From: Cytophagales bacterium
GTDB lineage: Bacteria > Bacteroidota > Bacteroidia > Cytophagales > Spirosomataceae
Reading direction: 5' to 3'
Assembly (NCBI GenBank): GCA_013298215.1
Contig: JAAFKE010000020.1
Coordinates: 1 to 59,137 of the forward strand
DNA: 59,137 nt
Of the stretch, positions 35,809 through 43,900 are shown one piece after another. The number at the start of each line of letters is the position of its first letter. The stretch's first letter is position 1. Below the pieces are notes generated by a model. The model did not search any database, was not told the DNA's origin, and saw only the letters and a program-made list of their open reading frames with translations. Position numbers and translations under genes: made by a program.

Positions 35809-36569
35809 TGACACACAAACGAATAGCCCTCATAACGGGAGCCAGCTCGGGCATTGGCAAGGCCACCGCCGAGGTATTTGCCGAAAATAATATCGACCTA
35901 ATTTTGTGCGGACGGCGGCAAGAAAAATTAGACGAACTGGCCAAAACATTGGCCGCAAAAGTTCGGACAACAACCCTCAATTTCGATGTTCGGACGCGGC
36001 TCGACGTGCTCAATGCCATTGAATCGCTGCCAGACGATTGGCAAAAAATTGATATTTTGGTAAACAATGCGGGCAATGCCCACGGGTTTTCGCCGATCCA
36101 GGATGGTGAGTTAGACGACTGGGATGCCATGCTCGACGGCAACGTGCAGGGGCTTTTGTACGTCTCGAAGCCCGTGGTGGCGGGCATGGTAAACCGCCAG
36201 AGCGGGCATATTGTCAATATCAGCTCGGTGGCGGGCAAGCAGACCTACGCCAACGGGGCGGTTTATTGCGCCTCCAAAGCGGCCGTGGAGGCCATTAGCA
36301 CGGGAATGCGCCTGGACTTGACCCAACACGGAATTAAAGTTACCAACATAGCACCAGGCGCGGTCGAAACCGACTTTTCGGTTGTTCGCTTTAAAGGAGA
36401 CACTACCCGCGCCGCCAAGGTTTACGAGGGCTTTGATGCCATTCAGCCGCAAGACGTGGCCGATGCTATTTTGTATGCCGTCAATGCCCCCGCCCGCCTC
36501 ACGGTGGCCGACGTGGTGCTCTATGCTGCCGCGCAGGCGGCTCCAACTACCATTTACCGCAAACCCTGA
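35808..36569 (+). CDS. Short-chain dehydrogenase/reductase (YdfG-type)
   Basis: A 253-aa classical SDR. The Rossmann motif is ALITGASSGIGKATAEVF, the structural motif LVNNAGNAHG, the catalytic Ser lies in VNISSVAGKQTY and the catalytic YxxxK in YCASKAAVEAI. The C-terminal NIAPGAVETDFSVVRFKGD matches the YdfG subgroup, which uses NADP(H) to oxidise L-allo-threonine, serine or 3-hydroxy acids. Exact substrate here is inferred. The RR after the second strand (CGRRQEK) supports NADP preference. It is translationally coupled to the DUF7935-like gene. Confidence 0.9.
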   Translation: MTHKRIALITGASSGIGKATAEVFAENNIDLILCGRRQEKLDELAKTLAAKVRTTTLNFDVRTRLDVLNAIESLPDDWQKIDILVNNAGNAHGFSPIQDGELDDWDAMLDGNVQGLLYVSKPVVAGMVNRQSGHIVNISSVAGKQTYANGAVYCASKAAVEAISTGMRLDLTQHGIKVTNIAPGAVETDFSVVRFKGDTTRAAKVYEGFDAIQPQDVADAILYAVNAPARLTVADVVLYAAAQAAPTTIYRKP

Positions 36570-36615
36570 GTACTTTGCCGCTTATGTGGCAATGGGCTTG
36601 GCTGGTACAATAAAG

Positions 36616-36647
36616 ATTGGTGGTTCGGCATAAAACCAATAAATTTG
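36616..36647 (+). promoter_or_regulatory. Promoter of the terC-like gene
   Basis: ATTG, 20 nt, then TAAATTTG matches the Bacteroidota consensus. The predicted start near 36654 gives a 24-nt leader and shows that the translation start is the ATG at 36678, not the in-frame ATG at 36645. Confidence 0.6.
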
Positions 36648-36677
36648 CCAAAAGTATCACAATTACATAGAACTCAC

Positions 36678-37502
36678 ATGGAAGTATTTTTTACACCCGA
36701 GGGCATCATTAGCCTACTAACACTCACGTTTTTGGAAATAGTCTTGGGCATCGACAACATCATTTTTATCTCGATAGCCGCCAACAAACTGTCGGTCAAA
36801 GACCAGCCCAAAGCCCGCAACATTGGCTTGTTGCTGGCCATGGTTTTTAGGATAGGTTTGTTGTTTGGTATCAGCTTTTTAATTTCGCTTCAAGAACCTT
36901 TCATGCACATTCATACGTCGTGGCTCACAGCTGGGCCGTCGGGGCAGAGCATTATTTTGTTTATTGGCGGGTTGTTTTTGCTCTACAAAAGCACGTCCGA
37001 GATCCACCACAAGCTGGAAGGTGCTCCTGGCAGCGACGAGGTTCACAAACCAAAAGGTTCGGCGGCCAATAAACTCACAAGCGTGGTGTTGCAGATTGCG
37101 CTCATCAACATTGTATTTTCGATTGATTCTATTCTGACGGCTATCGGTTTGACCCAAAATGTACCCATCATGATCGCCGCCGTGGTGATTTCGGTCGTAG
37201 TAATGATGCTGTTTTCTGGCGCAGTGGGCAGGTTCGTAAACGACCATCCGTCGGTTCAAATGCTCGGTATGGCCTTTTTGATTATGATCGGTTTTATGCT
37301 CATTGCCGAGGGCGCACACCTGGCACACGTCAATATTTTTGGTACCGAAACGGGTGCTGTTCCCAAAGGATACCTCTACTTTGCCATCGCGTTCTCGTTG
37401 CTGGTGGAGGTGCTCAACATAAAAATGCGCAAGAAAGAAATACCCGTCAAACTTCGTGACTACAAATCTCAGGCCGAGCGCGAAGGTCTTCTGAACGAGT
37501 AG
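36678..37502 (+). CDS. TerC/Alx family integral membrane protein
   Basis: A protein of about 274 aa with seven helices. Family-defining acidic motifs lie in the membrane: TLTFLEIVLGIDNIIFI in helix 1 and QIALINIVFSIDSILTAIG in the middle. GHPSVQMLG-like (here NDHPSVQMLG) and AFSLLVEVLNIKMRKK are near the end. TerC/Alx proteins are linked to tellurite resistance, pH response and Mn(II) export; a metal-efflux role is plausible but unproven. metF follows after 25 bp and may share the transcript. Confidence 0.92.
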   Translation: MEVFFTPEGIISLLTLTFLEIVLGIDNIIFISIAANKLSVKDQPKARNIGLLLAMVFRIGLLFGISFLISLQEPFMHIHTSWLTAGPSGQSIILFIGGLFLLYKSTSEIHHKLEGAPGSDEVHKPKGSAANKLTSVVLQIALINIVFSIDSILTAIGLTQNVPIMIAAVVISVVVMMLFSGAVGRFVNDHPSVQMLGMAFLIMIGFMLIAEGAHLAHVNIFGTETGAVPKGYLYFAIAFSLLVEVLNIKMRKKEIPVKLRDYKSQAEREGLLNE

Positions 37503-37527
37503 GTAGCAACAATTCCCAGCCCAAAAA

Positions 37528-38487
37528 ATGACCAAAATAACCCAATATATCGAGCAAGCCAACGGAAAAACGTTGTTTTCGATCGAAGTGATTCCTCCCG
37601 TTAAGGGCAACAGTATCAACGAGTTGATTGCCAACATTGAGCCATTGATGGAGTTTCAGCCGCCCTTCGTGGACGTGACCTACCACCGCGAGGAGTACCT
37701 CGAAAAAACCCAGCCCGATGGTTCGGTTAAGCAGGTTATTACCCGAAAACGTCCTGGCACAATCGGCATTTGCTCGTCGATTATGCACCGTTTCAAGGTC
37801 GATACTGTGCCGCACGTGCTGTGCGGAGGTTTTACAAAAGACGAGACCGAGGACTTTTTGATGGACTTGCACTACCTTGGTATCGACAACGTGCTGGTGC
37901 TTCGCGGCGACCCCGCCAAGCCTTTCAAGACCTTTAAGCCCCGCACCAACGGCCACGCCTACGCCACAGAATTGTTGCAGCAGGTAGCCAGCATGAACCG
38001 GGGCGCGTACCTGCACGAGGAGGCCGAGCAGCTCGACCCAACCAATTTTTGCATCGGCGTGTCGGCCTACCCCGAAAAACATTTCGAGGCCGTAGATTTT
38101 GACACGGACTTCAAATATTTGAAAGACAAGGTAGCAGCGGGCGCAGATTACATCGTTACGCAGATGTTTTTCGACAACCAAAAATACTTCGATTTTGTGA
38201 ACCTCTGCCGCGCCGAGGGCATCACGATCCCGATTATTCCAGGGCTTAAACCATTATCTACCAAAAAACAGTTGGGTATTTTGCCCCGCCTGTTTCATTT
38301 AGATATGCCCGCCGATTTTGTAAAAGCCGTGGAAGATTGCGAAAACGACGCGCAAGCCAGGCAGGTTGGTATTGAGTGGAGCATCCAGCAATGCAAAGAA
38401 CTGATGCAGTTCGGCGTGCCAGTGCTGCACTTTTATACCATGGGCAAGGCCGACAATATTTATAAAGTAGCCAAAGAATTGTTCTGA
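37528..38487 (+). CDS. metF: Methylenetetrahydrofolate reductase
   Basis: A 319-aa FAD-dependent TIM-barrel enzyme that reduces 5,10-methylene-THF to 5-methyl-THF for methionine synthesis. The N-terminus has FSIEVIPPVKGNSINEL with the catalytic Glu, then PFVDVTYHREE. The FAD site reads GIDNVLVLRGDPAK, with IVTQMFFDNQKYFDF and IPGLKPLS later. The insert with TQPDGSVKQVITRKRPGTI after the second strand is typical of the Bacteroidota form. The length is normal. It is convergent with the following gene. Confidence 0.96.
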   Translation: MTKITQYIEQANGKTLFSIEVIPPVKGNSINELIANIEPLMEFQPPFVDVTYHREEYLEKTQPDGSVKQVITRKRPGTIGICSSIMHRFKVDTVPHVLCGGFTKDETEDFLMDLHYLGIDNVLVLRGDPAKPFKTFKPRTNGHAYATELLQQVASMNRGAYLHEEAEQLDPTNFCIGVSAYPEKHFEAVDFDTDFKYLKDKVAAGADYIVTQMFFDNQKYFDFVNLCRAEGITIPIIPGLKPLSTKKQLGILPRLFHLDMPADFVKAVEDCENDAQARQVGIEWSIQQCKELMQFGVPVLHFYTMGKADNIYKVAKELF

Positions 38488-38520
38488 GAAGCAATGTTGA
38501 ATGATTGAAACCCAACAACA

Positions 38521-39939
38521 TTACTTATCCGTCTGATTTGCTATTTTTTGTTTGTGAAAAGCCAAAAAACGCTCTAATTCTTCAACTGGCAAACGCCGGG
38601 CAATGATCCGTTTTTGTTTGTCGATTAGGTACACGGCGGGCGTAGTTTGGGCATCGAACCGTTGCCTGATGAGCTGGTGCTGGCCCGTATAATCAAACCC
38701 ATTGAGCCACTGGCCCAGCCCAAATTCTTTCACGAAGGCTTTCCATTTGGTGGCATCGCTGGCCACGGCGGCGGCATAAACGCCCACTTCGAGGGGGTGG
38801 GCTTCCTGAAATTTTTTCAGCACTGGGGCGGCCTCGCGGCAGTGGCCGCAGTCGGGGTCGTAGATAAACAATACAGTGTAGTCGGTTTTGAGATCGTACA
38901 ACAACGAAGAGGTTCGCCCAAGGGTGTCGGTCATGTTTAGGCTCGGCACTGGCTTGCCCACCAGCAGTGGTTTAAGCACCCCGATGCGGTCGCGGAGTTT
39001 GTCTAAATTTGCCGAGTCGCGGATCGACATTTGGCCGCTCAAATAATAGGATTCGACCAAATGCACAAAAACGGGCTCCAAACCCAACACCGCCGACTGC
39101 TCCACTTGGTTGGTCATGTACCAAACTAAGTGCTGGCGCATATCTTGGTTGGCGACCGCTTTTTGGGCAATGTAATCAACCGCTTTAATGAGCGAATCGG
39201 GCGACTGCACGGTGAGTTCTTTGAGGTATCGGTCGAGCTTGGGGTGCAAAAACGGCGTGCGAATGAGGCGTTCGTCGGCCAGGTCGAAATTATCCCAAAA
39301 ATGGTTTCGGTAGTAGTTAAACAGCCACAAAGAATCCGTTTTGCCGTTGGGCAATTTGGGGGCGGGCGGTATTTTTGGGTCCACGGGGGCTTTCACCAGC
39401 TGCGCAACGAGCGTTCCAGCGTGCTTGCGTTCAAAATCTGCATCGTAGGCATCGGCGCGGCTTTGCGCCTGTTCCAACTTTTTTTTCACCAGCGCATTGT
39501 CAGTGCCATTGGCTTGTTTTCGGGCGGCTTCGGCCTCAGCCACAATCTGGTTGAGCATTTTTTGGCGCTCATAAAACGCAATATTGTCGGGCGAGGACGT
39601 AATGACCAAATTATTTATAATATCCACCGTGTCGGTGGCAAACGAAAACCGCTGTTGTTCCCCAATAACCAACTGAATGTATTTAGACCCGCCTGGCAAC
39701 ACCACCAAATAAACGCCCTGCGGTAGGGGTTTGGGAGCCTCGAAAACCAGCCGTCCGTTGGCATCCACGCGGGCAGTGTCTTTGGGAATGTAGGTGGTGG
39801 CATCGCCGTAGAAATGCCCTAATTGGCAAGTTGTGTCGCGGAGTCCCCTAATTTGGCCTTCGATTCGGTAGCCGCTTTGGGCCATCACAAAGGCGGGAAG
39901 TAGTAGTAGCAGCAGTGCTAAGGTGTGGTTGTGGCGCAC
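38521..39939 (-). CDS. Periplasmic thioredoxin-fold protein with DUF4369/DUF5106 domains
   Basis: About 472 aa. The signal peptide RHNHTLALLLLLLPAFVMAQ precedes a DUF4369-type beta domain (GYRIEGQIRGLRDTTCQLGHFYG...). A helical DUF5106-type middle (about 120-330) and a C-terminal TlpA/AhpC-like thioredoxin domain (GKPVPSLNMTDTLG, IYDPDCGHCREAAPVLKKF with CGHC, cis-Pro TTPAVYLID) follow. It is a likely periplasmic thiol-disulfide oxidoreductase. GTG at 39939 is chosen as start: the only upstream ATG (39990) would lie upstream of a TACTTTTG promoter element and adds an unlikely leader. Confidence 0.85.
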   Translation of the reverse strand: MRHNHTLALLLLLLPAFVMAQSGYRIEGQIRGLRDTTCQLGHFYGDATTYIPKDTARVDANGRLVFEAPKPLPQGVYLVVLPGGSKYIQLVIGEQQRFSFATDTVDIINNLVITSSPDNIAFYERQKMLNQIVAEAEAARKQANGTDNALVKKKLEQAQSRADAYDADFERKHAGTLVAQLVKAPVDPKIPPAPKLPNGKTDSLWLFNYYRNHFWDNFDLADERLIRTPFLHPKLDRYLKELTVQSPDSLIKAVDYIAQKAVANQDMRQHLVWYMTNQVEQSAVLGLEPVFVHLVESYYLSGQMSIRDSANLDKLRDRIGVLKPLLVGKPVPSLNMTDTLGRTSSLLYDLKTDYTVLFIYDPDCGHCREAAPVLKKFQEAHPLEVGVYAAAVASDATKWKAFVKEFGLGQWLNGFDYTGQHQLIRQRFDAQTTPAVYLIDKQKRIIARRLPVEELERFLAFHKQKIANQTDK

Positions 39940-39976
39940 GGAGTTGATGTGTTTTGAACTGATAATAAAACCAACG

Positions 39977-40004
39977 CAAAAGTAGCACAAATATAAACAC
40001 CAAA
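39977..40004 (-). promoter_or_regulatory. Candidate promoter of the DUF4369-thioredoxin gene
   Basis: On the minus strand TTTG, 16 nt, then TACTTTTG. The -7 is exact but the spacing is 3 nt shorter than the optimum. The predicted start near 39970 leaves about 31 nt before the GTG start. Confidence 0.45.
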
Positions 40005-40107
40005 CAGATCCCTTTGAACGGCAACAATGCGCGTTGCTACGGGTGGTGGATGGGTAGAATGAAGCCCAGAAATGGTTTTGAGAACATATTTACAACCTCC
40101 CGTTGCT

Positions 40108-41382
40108 ATGAACAACCGCCACAATGCCCAAATAACTAAACGTACTTTCATAAAATCGGTGTTGGCCGTGCCGCTCTTCGGAGCATCTTTTTCGGACTTA
40201 ATGGCTGATCCGAAAAATAAAAATGCTACCCAATTATCTGAAAATGAAGACTTTTGGGCTAACATAAGGAGCGATTATCGGCTCAAGCCCGACTACATTA
40301 ACCTCGAAAACGGCTATTATTGTATGCTACCGCAGACAATCTTGGAGGCGCACATCCAACAAGTGCGCGAAATGAACTACCAAGCGTCGTTTTATATGCG
40401 TACCCGCCAGTTCGACGACAAGGCCAAAGTTAGGCATCGGCTGGCCAGCTTGGTGGGTTGTGCGCAGGAAGAGTTAATCCTGACGCGCAACACAACCGAA
40501 TCGCTGGACACCGTTATTTCGGGAATAGACTGGAAAGCGGGCGATGAAGTCGTGATGGCGCTGCAAGACTACGGAGCCATGAAAGATATGTTTCAACAAC
40601 AAACCCTGCGCCACGGTATTGTGACCAAGGTAGTGTCGGTGCCAAATCACCCAGATAACGATGCCGAAATTGTTGAAATGTACGCGCGCGCCATTTCTGC
40701 TAAAACTCGTTTGTTGATGCTCTGCCACGTTATCAACATCACTGGGCAGATATTACCCGTTCGTAAGATTTGTGACATGGCTCATTCAAAAGGAGTGGAG
40801 GTGATGGTGGACGGCGCACACGCAGTGGCCCATATTCCCGTCAATATTTCGGAACTAAACTGCGACTACTACGGCAGTAGCCTCCACAAATGGCTGTGTA
40901 GTCCGCTGGGAGCGGGTATATTATACGTTCGCAAAGACAAAATAGAAAAACTATGGTCGGTTTTTGCCGATGGTTCTTTCCCGAAAGACGACATTCGCAA
41001 GCTCAATCACACGGGAACGCACCCTTGCTCGACCGATCTGGCCGTCAATGCAGCCCTCGACTACTACCAAACATTGGGCGCGGAGAAAAAGGAAACGCGG
41101 TTGCGTTATTTGCAAAATTATTGGACCTCCCAGGTCAGAAACATACCCAATGTGGTCGTAAACACCCCCGCCGATGCCGCTCGCTCCTGTGCCATCGCCA
41201 ATGTGGGGGTCACAACGCTGAAACCAGCCGATTTGGCCAAAGTATTGCTCGACAAATACAAAATTTATACGGTAGCCATCGACTACGCCAACGTCCAGGG
41301 CGTGCGAGTTACCCCTGGCTTGTACACAACCGTGGCCGAGTTGGACCAATTGGTGGTGGCACTAAAAGAATTGGCGGGCTAA
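40108..41382 (+). CDS. Exported class V aminotransferase-fold PLP enzyme
   Basis: A protein of about 424 aa. A Tat/Sec-like export signal TKRTFIKSVLAVPLFGASF (KR instead of RR) precedes a class V aminotransferase fold (about 45-424). TRNTTESLDTVISG binds the PLP phosphate, MVDGAHAVAHIPV supplies the ring Asp/His, and the PLP lysine lies in GSSLHKWLCSPLGAG (K261). It resembles the isopenicillin-N epimerase-like/cysteine-desulfurase-like subgroup. The substrate is unknown. The start MNNRHNAQ is chosen since the 12 preceding codons lack family similarity. It is convergent with a c-type cytochrome gene. Confidence 0.82.
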   Translation: MNNRHNAQITKRTFIKSVLAVPLFGASFSDLMADPKNKNATQLSENEDFWANIRSDYRLKPDYINLENGYYCMLPQTILEAHIQQVREMNYQASFYMRTRQFDDKAKVRHRLASLVGCAQEELILTRNTTESLDTVISGIDWKAGDEVVMALQDYGAMKDMFQQQTLRHGIVTKVVSVPNHPDNDAEIVEMYARAISAKTRLLMLCHVINITGQILPVRKICDMAHSKGVEVMVDGAHAVAHIPVNISELNCDYYGSSLHKWLCSPLGAGILYVRKDKIEKLWSVFADGSFPKDDIRKLNHTGTHPCSTDLAVNAALDYYQTLGAEKKETRLRYLQNYWTSQVRNIPNVVVNTPADAARSCAIANVGVTTLKPADLAKVLLDKYKIYTVAIDYANVQGVRVTPGLYTTVAELDQLVVALKELAG

Positions 41383-41419
41383 CGAGGCGGGAATTAAACT
41401 ACCAACAAAGCGCCCCACG

Positions 41420-42280
41420 TTAGCTTTTTTTGTGGTTTTTCATGTACGTGAGGTACTTCAAAATCTGGTCGATGGCCGCATCTGTGAGCTGGCTTTGGGC
41501 GGGCATGGTGCAACCCCGTCGGTAGGAAGTCGGGTTTTTGATGAAAGCCTTTAAATCGTCGTTGCTTTTCCAGTATTCGGTCACATTTTTTGGGTAATTG
41601 AGCTCTGGTCCCATCACACCGCCCACGGCGTTGAGGGCGTGGCAGGTCGAGCAATTTGTTCTAAAAAGGCCGTAGCCCTCCACCATCGTGTCGTCGTCGT
41701 GCGGAAAAATAGCCCGTGTTTCCTCCGATACCGATACCAGTTTCATGCGCACTAAATTGTAGGGCCACTTAAAACTGTAGTCGCTCGGGGGCACGTCGGT
41801 ATAGACCACGTAAAACGGTTCGATGGTCTTTTGGTGGCCATCCTTCACAGCGTTCACCCAGTCTTGGCCTTTGGGGGCGGCCATGTCGGCCACGGCCAGG
41901 TAGGCGTTGCGTGCGTATATTTTTTTTAAGGGCATCGACGGATTGTAGCCGTCGCCGCACTCGAAAATAAGCTGGGTTTGGGCAACGTCCATGTTTTCGA
42001 CTGACGTATATTTCTCCAAGAAGGCCCGCAGCGGAACAGCCCTAAAACTTTTGGTTGCCATAAAAACGGGGTCGGCCACCACCCGCACTGCCACCGTTTT
42101 TTGAAAAGCCCCCCTATCTTTGAGTGCCAGCAGATCGACCGTCAGCGAGTCGTGGGGCGTTGCCACCGTAGCCGCACCAGCGGGCGGGCGGTTTTGTTGG
42201 ACGGCTTGTTTTTTTTGTGGGTTGCAGCAAATCAAAGCCAACAGAACGCAGGCAATAGATAGAAACTTGAACTGGCGCAT
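41420..42280 (-). CDS. c-type cytochrome lipoprotein with an N-terminal molybdopterin-binding-like domain
   Basis: A 286-aa protein. The lipobox LALICC near residue 19 predicts a lipoprotein. Residues about 45-185 form a domain reminiscent of the sulfite-oxidase/molybdopterin-binding fold (FRAVPLRAFLEKY, LIFECGDGYNPSMPLKK, WPYNLVRMKLV), though cofactor ligands cannot be confirmed. Residues 195-286 are a class I cytochrome c domain with heme motif CSTCHALNAVGG and Met candidate GCTMPAQSQLT. Such proteins pass electrons in the periplasm. The partner enzyme is not in the window. Confidence 0.75.
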   Translation of the reverse strand: MRQFKFLSIACVLLALICCNPQKKQAVQQNRPPAGAATVATPHDSLTVDLLALKDRGAFQKTVAVRVVADPVFMATKSFRAVPLRAFLEKYTSVENMDVAQTQLIFECGDGYNPSMPLKKIYARNAYLAVADMAAPKGQDWVNAVKDGHQKTIEPFYVVYTDVPPSDYSFKWPYNLVRMKLVSVSEETRAIFPHDDDTMVEGYGLFRTNCSTCHALNAVGGVMGPELNYPKNVTEYWKSNDDLKAFIKNPTSYRRGCTMPAQSQLTDAAIDQILKYLTYMKNHKKS

Positions 42281-42500
42281 AGAACTAAAACTTTGGGGTT
42301 ATAACAGGCGGGGGAATTAACATTCAGCTACCTGATCGCCTGTCGATACAACGCGTTGTTATTAGGAAACCCTAATGCCATTCAAATTACAAAGAAATAG
42401 GTGACGTATTTTTTAAAAGTACGAATATTTTTTGTTCAACCTCACACCCCGTCTCACAACGTGTGCCATCTGCAAAGTTTGAGAATTTATCGTAGTACCC
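42281..42500. other. Non-coding upstream region of the cytochrome lipoprotein gene
   Basis: No ORF is supported. A perfect 12-bp palindrome ACAACGCGTTGT lies at 42348-42359, about 70 bp upstream of the cytochrome start, and could be an operator. No consensus TAnnTTTG element with a partner was found. The remaining bases to 42651 contain the gltP-side terminator and AT-rich DNA. Confidence 0.4.
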
Positions 42501-42536
42501 AAAAAACAAAAAGTCCCAGCTTTTGAGGGCTGGGAC
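42501..42536 (-). terminator. Intrinsic terminator downstream of the dicarboxylate symporter
   Basis: On the minus strand GTCCCAGC, an 8-nt loop, GCTGGGAC and then TTTTTGTTTTTT: an 8-bp GC-rich stem followed by a T-run. It is about 115 bp after the symporter stop codon. Confidence 0.8.
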
Positions 42537-42651
42537 GTTCTTCATCATAGGTCAAATATTGGCAAACGGAACGTTAGACGAAATATATCTTCTAAACACT
42601 ACAAAAATAGTATATTCCTACTAATAAGTTATCTAATGGTAAGAAAAAAAG

Positions 42652-43881
42652 TTAGGCGGGGTTGTATTCTCCCTCCCATTTCGACACCACGGCGGTAGCA
42701 ACGGCGTTGCCCACCACCGATGTGGCCGACCGCCCCATGTCTAAAAACGGATCTACGCCCAAAATAAGGGCGATTCCTTCGACGGGCAGGTCGAAGAGTG
42801 CGAGCGTACCCGCAATAATAACGAGCGATGCCCGAGGCACGCCCGCAATGCCTTTGGAGGTAATCATGAGCGTGAGCAGCATCGTGACCTGCTGCTGGAT
42901 GCTCAGATCTACGCCGTAGGCCTGGGCTATGAACCCAGTGGCAAAGGTCATGTACATCATCGAACCGTCTAAGTTGAACGAATAGCCAAGTGGCAACACA
43001 AAACCGATGATCCGTTGGCTGCAGCCAAACTCTTCGAGCGCCGTGATCTGCTGCGGCAACGATGCCTCCGAACTGGCAGTGCTAAACGACAGCAGAACCG
43101 AATCTTTCATTTTGGCCAGCAGCTTGAAATACGGAATTTTCATTACCAAGCAGATGCCCGACAAAACCACGAACACAAAAAACAGCAAGCCCCCAAAAAA
43201 GCAAACCATCAGGTAGGCGTAAGAAATCAAAATGCCCAAACCCTTCACGGCCACCACGCCCGTCATGGCTCCCAAAACGCCGTAGGGCGCCAGCTGCATA
43301 ATGAAACCGACCATCTTAAACACTATTTCTTGCAGGGTTTCGATGGCCTTGGTAATTTTTTTGCCGTGTTCGCCGATGGCACCCAGGGCCACGCCAAAAA
43401 ACAGGGCGAAGATCACAATTTGTAGAATTTCGTTTTTGGCCAGGGCATCAAACAAGCTGTCAGGAAATATGTGTAGAATAAATTCTTCGACGGTTTTTAG
43501 TTTTTTGCCCGTTATGCCCGTGTCGGTGCCAGCAGCGGGGCGGGGCCAAGTCTGAATTTTACCTGGCTGGGTAATATTTACCACCACCAGCCCCACCAAA
43601 AGCGACAAGATGGTGGCAAAATAAAAGTAGCCAAGTGTTTTGATGCCAATACGACCCACCACCTTAAAGTCGCCGAGCTTGGCCACGCCCACTACCAAGG
43701 TGCAAAACACCAGCGGGCCAACGATCATTTTGATGAGTTTTAGAAATATTTTACTGAGAATCTGGAAGTTTTTGGCGTAGGATTCGGCCACTTCGGGGGT
43801 CATTGTGCTGTGGAAGACCTGACCAATGGCCACGCCAAGCACAAAGCCAATGATAATTTTGGCGGTAATGTTTACTTTCAT
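42652..43881 (-). CDS. Dicarboxylate/amino acid:cation symporter (DAACS family)
   Basis: A 409-aa GltPh/DctA-type transporter with eight helices and two hairpins. Signature motifs are the serine-rich hairpin FSTASSEASLP, the substrate/Na-binding GYSFNLDGSMMYMT (NMDGT equivalent), hairpin 2 SKGIAGVPRAS and the C-terminal DMGRSATSVVGNAVAT. It imports glutamate/aspartate or C4-dicarboxylates with cations. Substrate choice cannot be read safely. It follows the DUF937-OmpA gene by 19 bp on the same strand. Confidence 0.93.
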   Translation of the reverse strand: MKVNITAKIIIGFVLGVAIGQVFHSTMTPEVAESYAKNFQILSKIFLKLIKMIVGPLVFCTLVVGVAKLGDFKVVGRIGIKTLGYFYFATILSLLVGLVVVNITQPGKIQTWPRPAAGTDTGITGKKLKTVEEFILHIFPDSLFDALAKNEILQIVIFALFFGVALGAIGEHGKKITKAIETLQEIVFKMVGFIMQLAPYGVLGAMTGVVAVKGLGILISYAYLMVCFFGGLLFFVFVVLSGICLVMKIPYFKLLAKMKDSVLLSFSTASSEASLPQQITALEEFGCSQRIIGFVLPLGYSFNLDGSMMYMTFATGFIAQAYGVDLSIQQQVTMLLTLMITSKGIAGVPRASLVIIAGTLALFDLPVEGIALILGVDPFLDMGRSATSVVGNAVATAVVSKWEGEYNPA

Positions 43882-43900
43882 AAGGGTTGGTTTTGAACGT

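Noticed and set aside
38493-38522. AATGTTG/CAACATT hairpin between metF and the thioredoxin gene
   Set aside because: The loop is 16 nt, the stem is AT-rich and no T-run follows; too weak to call a terminator.
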